The translations under genes and the position numbers were made by a program. Positions 62,163-64,000 of a stretch of DNA of 64,000 nt are shown piece by piece. Where the stretch lies: NCBI GenBank assembly GCA_038235705.1, contig JBBSTR010000001.1, forward strand, positions 1-64,000, in the 5' to 3' direction. Source of the DNA: CANKBT01 sp038235705 (GTDB lineage Bacteria; Actinomycetota; Actinomycetes; Mycobacteriales; SCTD01). Under the pieces are notes generated by a model that saw only the letters and a list, made by a program, of their open reading frames with translations, was not told where the DNA came from and searched no databases. How positions within the stretch are numbered: the stretch's first letter is position 1; the number at the start of each line of letters is the position of its first letter.

Positions 62163-63579
62163 CCGGGCGAGGCGTCACGACGACGCCCTCGATCTCCAGG
62201 TGCTCGGCGACCTGCAGCAGCTCGTCGCCGACATGTCCGCGTACGAGGCAGGAGTGGTGCCCGGCGCCGGCCAGCACCCAGGCTCGCCAGACATCGGGTC
62301 CGGGCGTACCGCGAAAACGCAGCCAGGCGCTCGTCGCACCGGTGTGAAGGCGCTCGTCGCCGGTGACGTCTGCCTCCGCGGCGACGAGACGATGACCGTT
62401 GCGGGTGCGGCGCAGCGCTAGCACCGTGCAGGGCCCGACGGCCAGGTGGTGACGCGCGTTCAGGGAACCGGCCCACCAGGGGCTCGGGCCGACGACCGTC
62501 CTTCCCTGCGCCCATCTGAGGTCGTGCTCGCCGGAGTTCGCGAGGACCCAGAGATCGCTGATCGGGTCGTGGGTCTCGATCTCGTGATACCAGGAGGTGC
62601 CGGTCAGCAGCGAGCCGACGAGCATCGCGATGCTCGTCAGGATGTCGCCGGTACAGGTCCAGGGACAGCCGTGGCTCGTCGCGCTACCGAGTGCCAGGCA
62701 CGGGGCGATCCCGATCGACGCCGAGCCTCGCACCTCGGGCGCGTGACAGCTGAGGCTCCCGGCGTCCAGCTCGTGGCGGCTCATCAGGGTCTGCAGGGCG
62801 ACAGCCGCCCGTACGGCCCGGGGGGCGTCGTCGCTCTTCGTCTCGGGCCAGTCGTACGCCGCACCCTGCACCGACATCCAGGCCTCGACCTCAGGCCCGG
62901 TGACGTCGTCCATGCTGGAGCCCAGGGCAGACGCTGGCAGACGCACCACCTCGAGCCCCAGACCCCGGTGCAGGTGGGCGTCGCTGTCATCGACGCTGGT
63001 GTAGCCGGGCATCGGCTCGCCGAGCCGGCCCACCCGTGCACGACGCACGCGCGTCGCCACGGCCGCCGGACGCAGCGCTCCGGCCAGCTGCCCGTGCGTC
63101 GCAGCCGCAGCCGGGTCGCCCAGGACCAGGGCGAAGGGCCGGCCAGCGCTCACCAGGTCGCTGGTGACCATGGGGGTGCCGACGCTGGTGCCTCGTTGCA
63201 CGATCTCGGCCTCGGTGACGGCCCCTTCGAGCTCGGACGAGCGCTCGCAGGACCAGACGACCACCGACACAGCCGGCAGAGCGGCCAGCAGCAGACCTGC
63301 CGCAGACGGGGGAGCAGCCATCGTCAGCAGCAGGAGCAGGACGTCCGGCCGGGCTTGCTCCACCGACTCCCGTGCGGCGACGACCCCGTCGGGACCTTCC
63401 AGCACCTCGGCTGCCACCACGGCCCCGTGGTGGGACAGGGCCTGGACCGCGTCAGCGAGCAGGCGTTCCCGGTCGGCGCGCAGGTCGATGCCGGAGGCTG
63501 CCTCGAAGAAGTTCCAGTAGGGCATGACGACGGCGATCCGTGGAGTGATCGCGTCAGGCCCGTTCCCTCTGCCGTTCAC
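62152..63579 (-). CDS. L-fucose/L-arabinose isomerase-like protein
   Basis: A 475-residue protein of the FucI/AraA fold. The N-terminal Rossmann-like part begins RIAVVMPYWNFFE; the C-terminal half has the family stretches GCPWTCTGDILTSIAML and VLANSGEHDLRWA, in which an Asp and a His of the metal site are expected. The GTG at 63579 overlaps the RhaM stop by GTGA; a GTG at 63591 is an alternative. Next to rhamnose mutarotase and SDRs, it likely acts on a deoxysugar, but isomerase activity is inferred. Confidence 0.8.
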   Translation of the reverse strand: MNGRGNGPDAITPRIAVVMPYWNFFEAASGIDLRADRERLLADAVQALSHHGAVVAAEVLEGPDGVVAARESVEQARPDVLLLLLTMAAPPSAAGLLLAALPAVSVVVWSCERSSELEGAVTEAEIVQRGTSVGTPMVTSDLVSAGRPFALVLGDPAAAATHGQLAGALRPAAVATRVRRARVGRLGEPMPGYTSVDDSDAHLHRGLGLEVVRLPASALGSSMDDVTGPEVEAWMSVQGAAYDWPETKSDDAPRAVRAAVALQTLMSRHELDAGSLSCHAPEVRGSASIGIAPCLALGSATSHGCPWTCTGDILTSIAMLVGSLLTGTSWYHEIETHDPISDLWVLANSGEHDLRWAQGRTVVGPSPWWAGSLNARHHLAVGPCTVLALRRTRNGHRLVAAEADVTGDERLHTGATSAWLRFRGTPGPDVWRAWVLAGAGHHSCLVRGHVGDELLQVAEHLEIEGVVVTPRPVST

Positions 63580-63890
63580 CGAAGGTGCCACACCTCGGCG
63601 GCTCGAAGCAGGGCGCCGTCCGGGCCGGTCATGGTGTCGATGATGTCGCCGAAGGACTCGGTCCAGCGCGCCCCGACCTCGGCCTCACCCATGCGCGCGA
63701 ACACGGTGGCGACGTCCGGGACGCATTCCGCGTACCCGACGACCAGCAGGTCTTTGCGGAACAGGGTGTAGTTCGTGTATCCGGCGGCACTGACCGCGTC
63801 GGCCATGTCGGGCCAGATCTCGTCGTGGCGCCGTTCGTACTCCTGTTCCTGACCGGGCTTGAGGTGGATGAAGAAGCACAGGCGTTCCAT
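63576..63890 (-). CDS. rhaM: L-rhamnose mutarotase
   Basis: A 104-residue enzyme that interconverts the anomers of L-rhamnose. It has the YERRHDEIWPDM motif, including the catalytic His, and the aromatic sites F-I-H-L near the N-terminus and SFGDIIDTM near the C-terminus. The ATG overlaps the stop of the preceding gene (TGATG), and its stop overlaps the isomerase-like gene (GTGA). It identifies rhamnose or a related 6-deoxysugar as a likely substrate of the cluster. Confidence 0.92.
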   Translation of the reverse strand: MERLCFFIHLKPGQEQEYERRHDEIWPDMADAVSAAGYTNYTLFRKDLLVVGYAECVPDVATVFARMGEAEVGARWTESFGDIIDTMTGPDGALLRAAEVWHLR

Positions 63891-64000
63891 CAGCTGTTCT
63901 CCGTCTCGGGCGCGGGGGGTGAGGGGTTGCCACCGCAGGCGCGGGAGCCGATGGCCGCAGGACGCTGCAGGCCGACCCGTTCGTAGTAGGAGTCCGGTAC
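63890..64000 (-). CDS. 3' end of an unidentified gene of the sugar cluster
   Basis: An open frame entering from the right edge on the minus strand gives 36 residues, beginning VPDSYYERVGLQRPAAIGSR and ending Pro/Glu-rich before a TGA that overlaps the rhaM ATG. Coupling to rhaM suggests a sugar isomerase, kinase or transporter part, but the fragment has no motif I recognise. Confidence 0.55.
   Translation of the reverse strand, partial: VPDSYYERVGLQRPAAIGSRACGGNPSPPAPETENS

Overview
The window is about 70% GC, codes densely on both strands, uses many GTG starts and many ATGA/GTGA stop-start overlaps. It carries the GlgE alpha-glucan pathway, GatCAB and an attenuated ilvBNC operon. Together these point to a high-GC actinobacterium (Actinomycetes) with a free-living heterotrophic lifestyle. 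I cannot name the genus from sequence alone. I see no tRNA, rRNA, insertion sequence, prophage or CRISPR array; the window looks like stable chromosomal core with two accessory catabolic clusters.

Layout. 1-4904: 3' end of a possible thioesterase, a zinc-ribbon NUDIX hydrolase, a stand-alone coenzyme-B12 mutase large subunit with isobutyryl-CoA mutase residues, an FAD-linked GlcD-type dehydrogenase and a thioredoxin-TPR protein. 4954-11374: an acyl-CoA catabolic cluster (SDR divergent from MaoC hydratase, TetR, acyl-CoA ligase, acyl-CoA dehydrogenase, SDR, alpha/beta hydrolase) with a clear TetR-type operator between the divergent genes. 11424-25281: alpha-glucan/trehalose metabolism, with glgE-treS-mak-glgB-serine hydrolase chained by overlaps on the minus strand, glgP divergent, a LysM protein, and glgX coupled to an alpha/beta hydrolase through a duplicated micro-ORF linker. 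26394-29145: enoyl-CoA hydratase and etfBA. 29324-36616: cysteine desulfurase, mnmA, a MetE-like protein, an ACT protein, then gatCAB. 36648-36924: a 78-bp tandem repeat with nested dyads. 36938-39944: YihY/BrkB membrane protein, PucR-type regulator, small PH-like membrane protein.

40023-58343: a branched-chain amino acid and serine block: ilvD, a leader peptide plus attenuator, ilvBNC, two secreted DUF4214 metalloprotease-like paralogues, an APC permease, serA with a coupled hydrolase, a leuA leader peptide, leuA, a ROK kinase, leuB and ilvE. 58472-64000: a sugar/polyol cluster (Gfo/Idh/MocA oxidoreductase, zinc alcohol dehydrogenase, two SDRs, a fucose/arabinose isomerase-like protein, rhamnose mutarotase, and the tail of another gene) that continues past the window.

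How it fits together: acyl-CoA oxidation feeds electrons to EtfBA; TreS, Mak, GlgE and GlgB build branched glucan from trehalose while GlgP and GlgX break it down; IlvBNCDE with LeuA/LeuB make valine, isoleucine and leucine. Two features stand out at sequence level: a recurring leaderless-promoter pattern (TAnnnT-like hexamer, 6 or 7 bases, then ATG or GTG), concentrated in the branched-chain amino acid genes and their leader peptides, and the three consecutive ATGA junctions made by a 29-bp duplication upstream of glgX.
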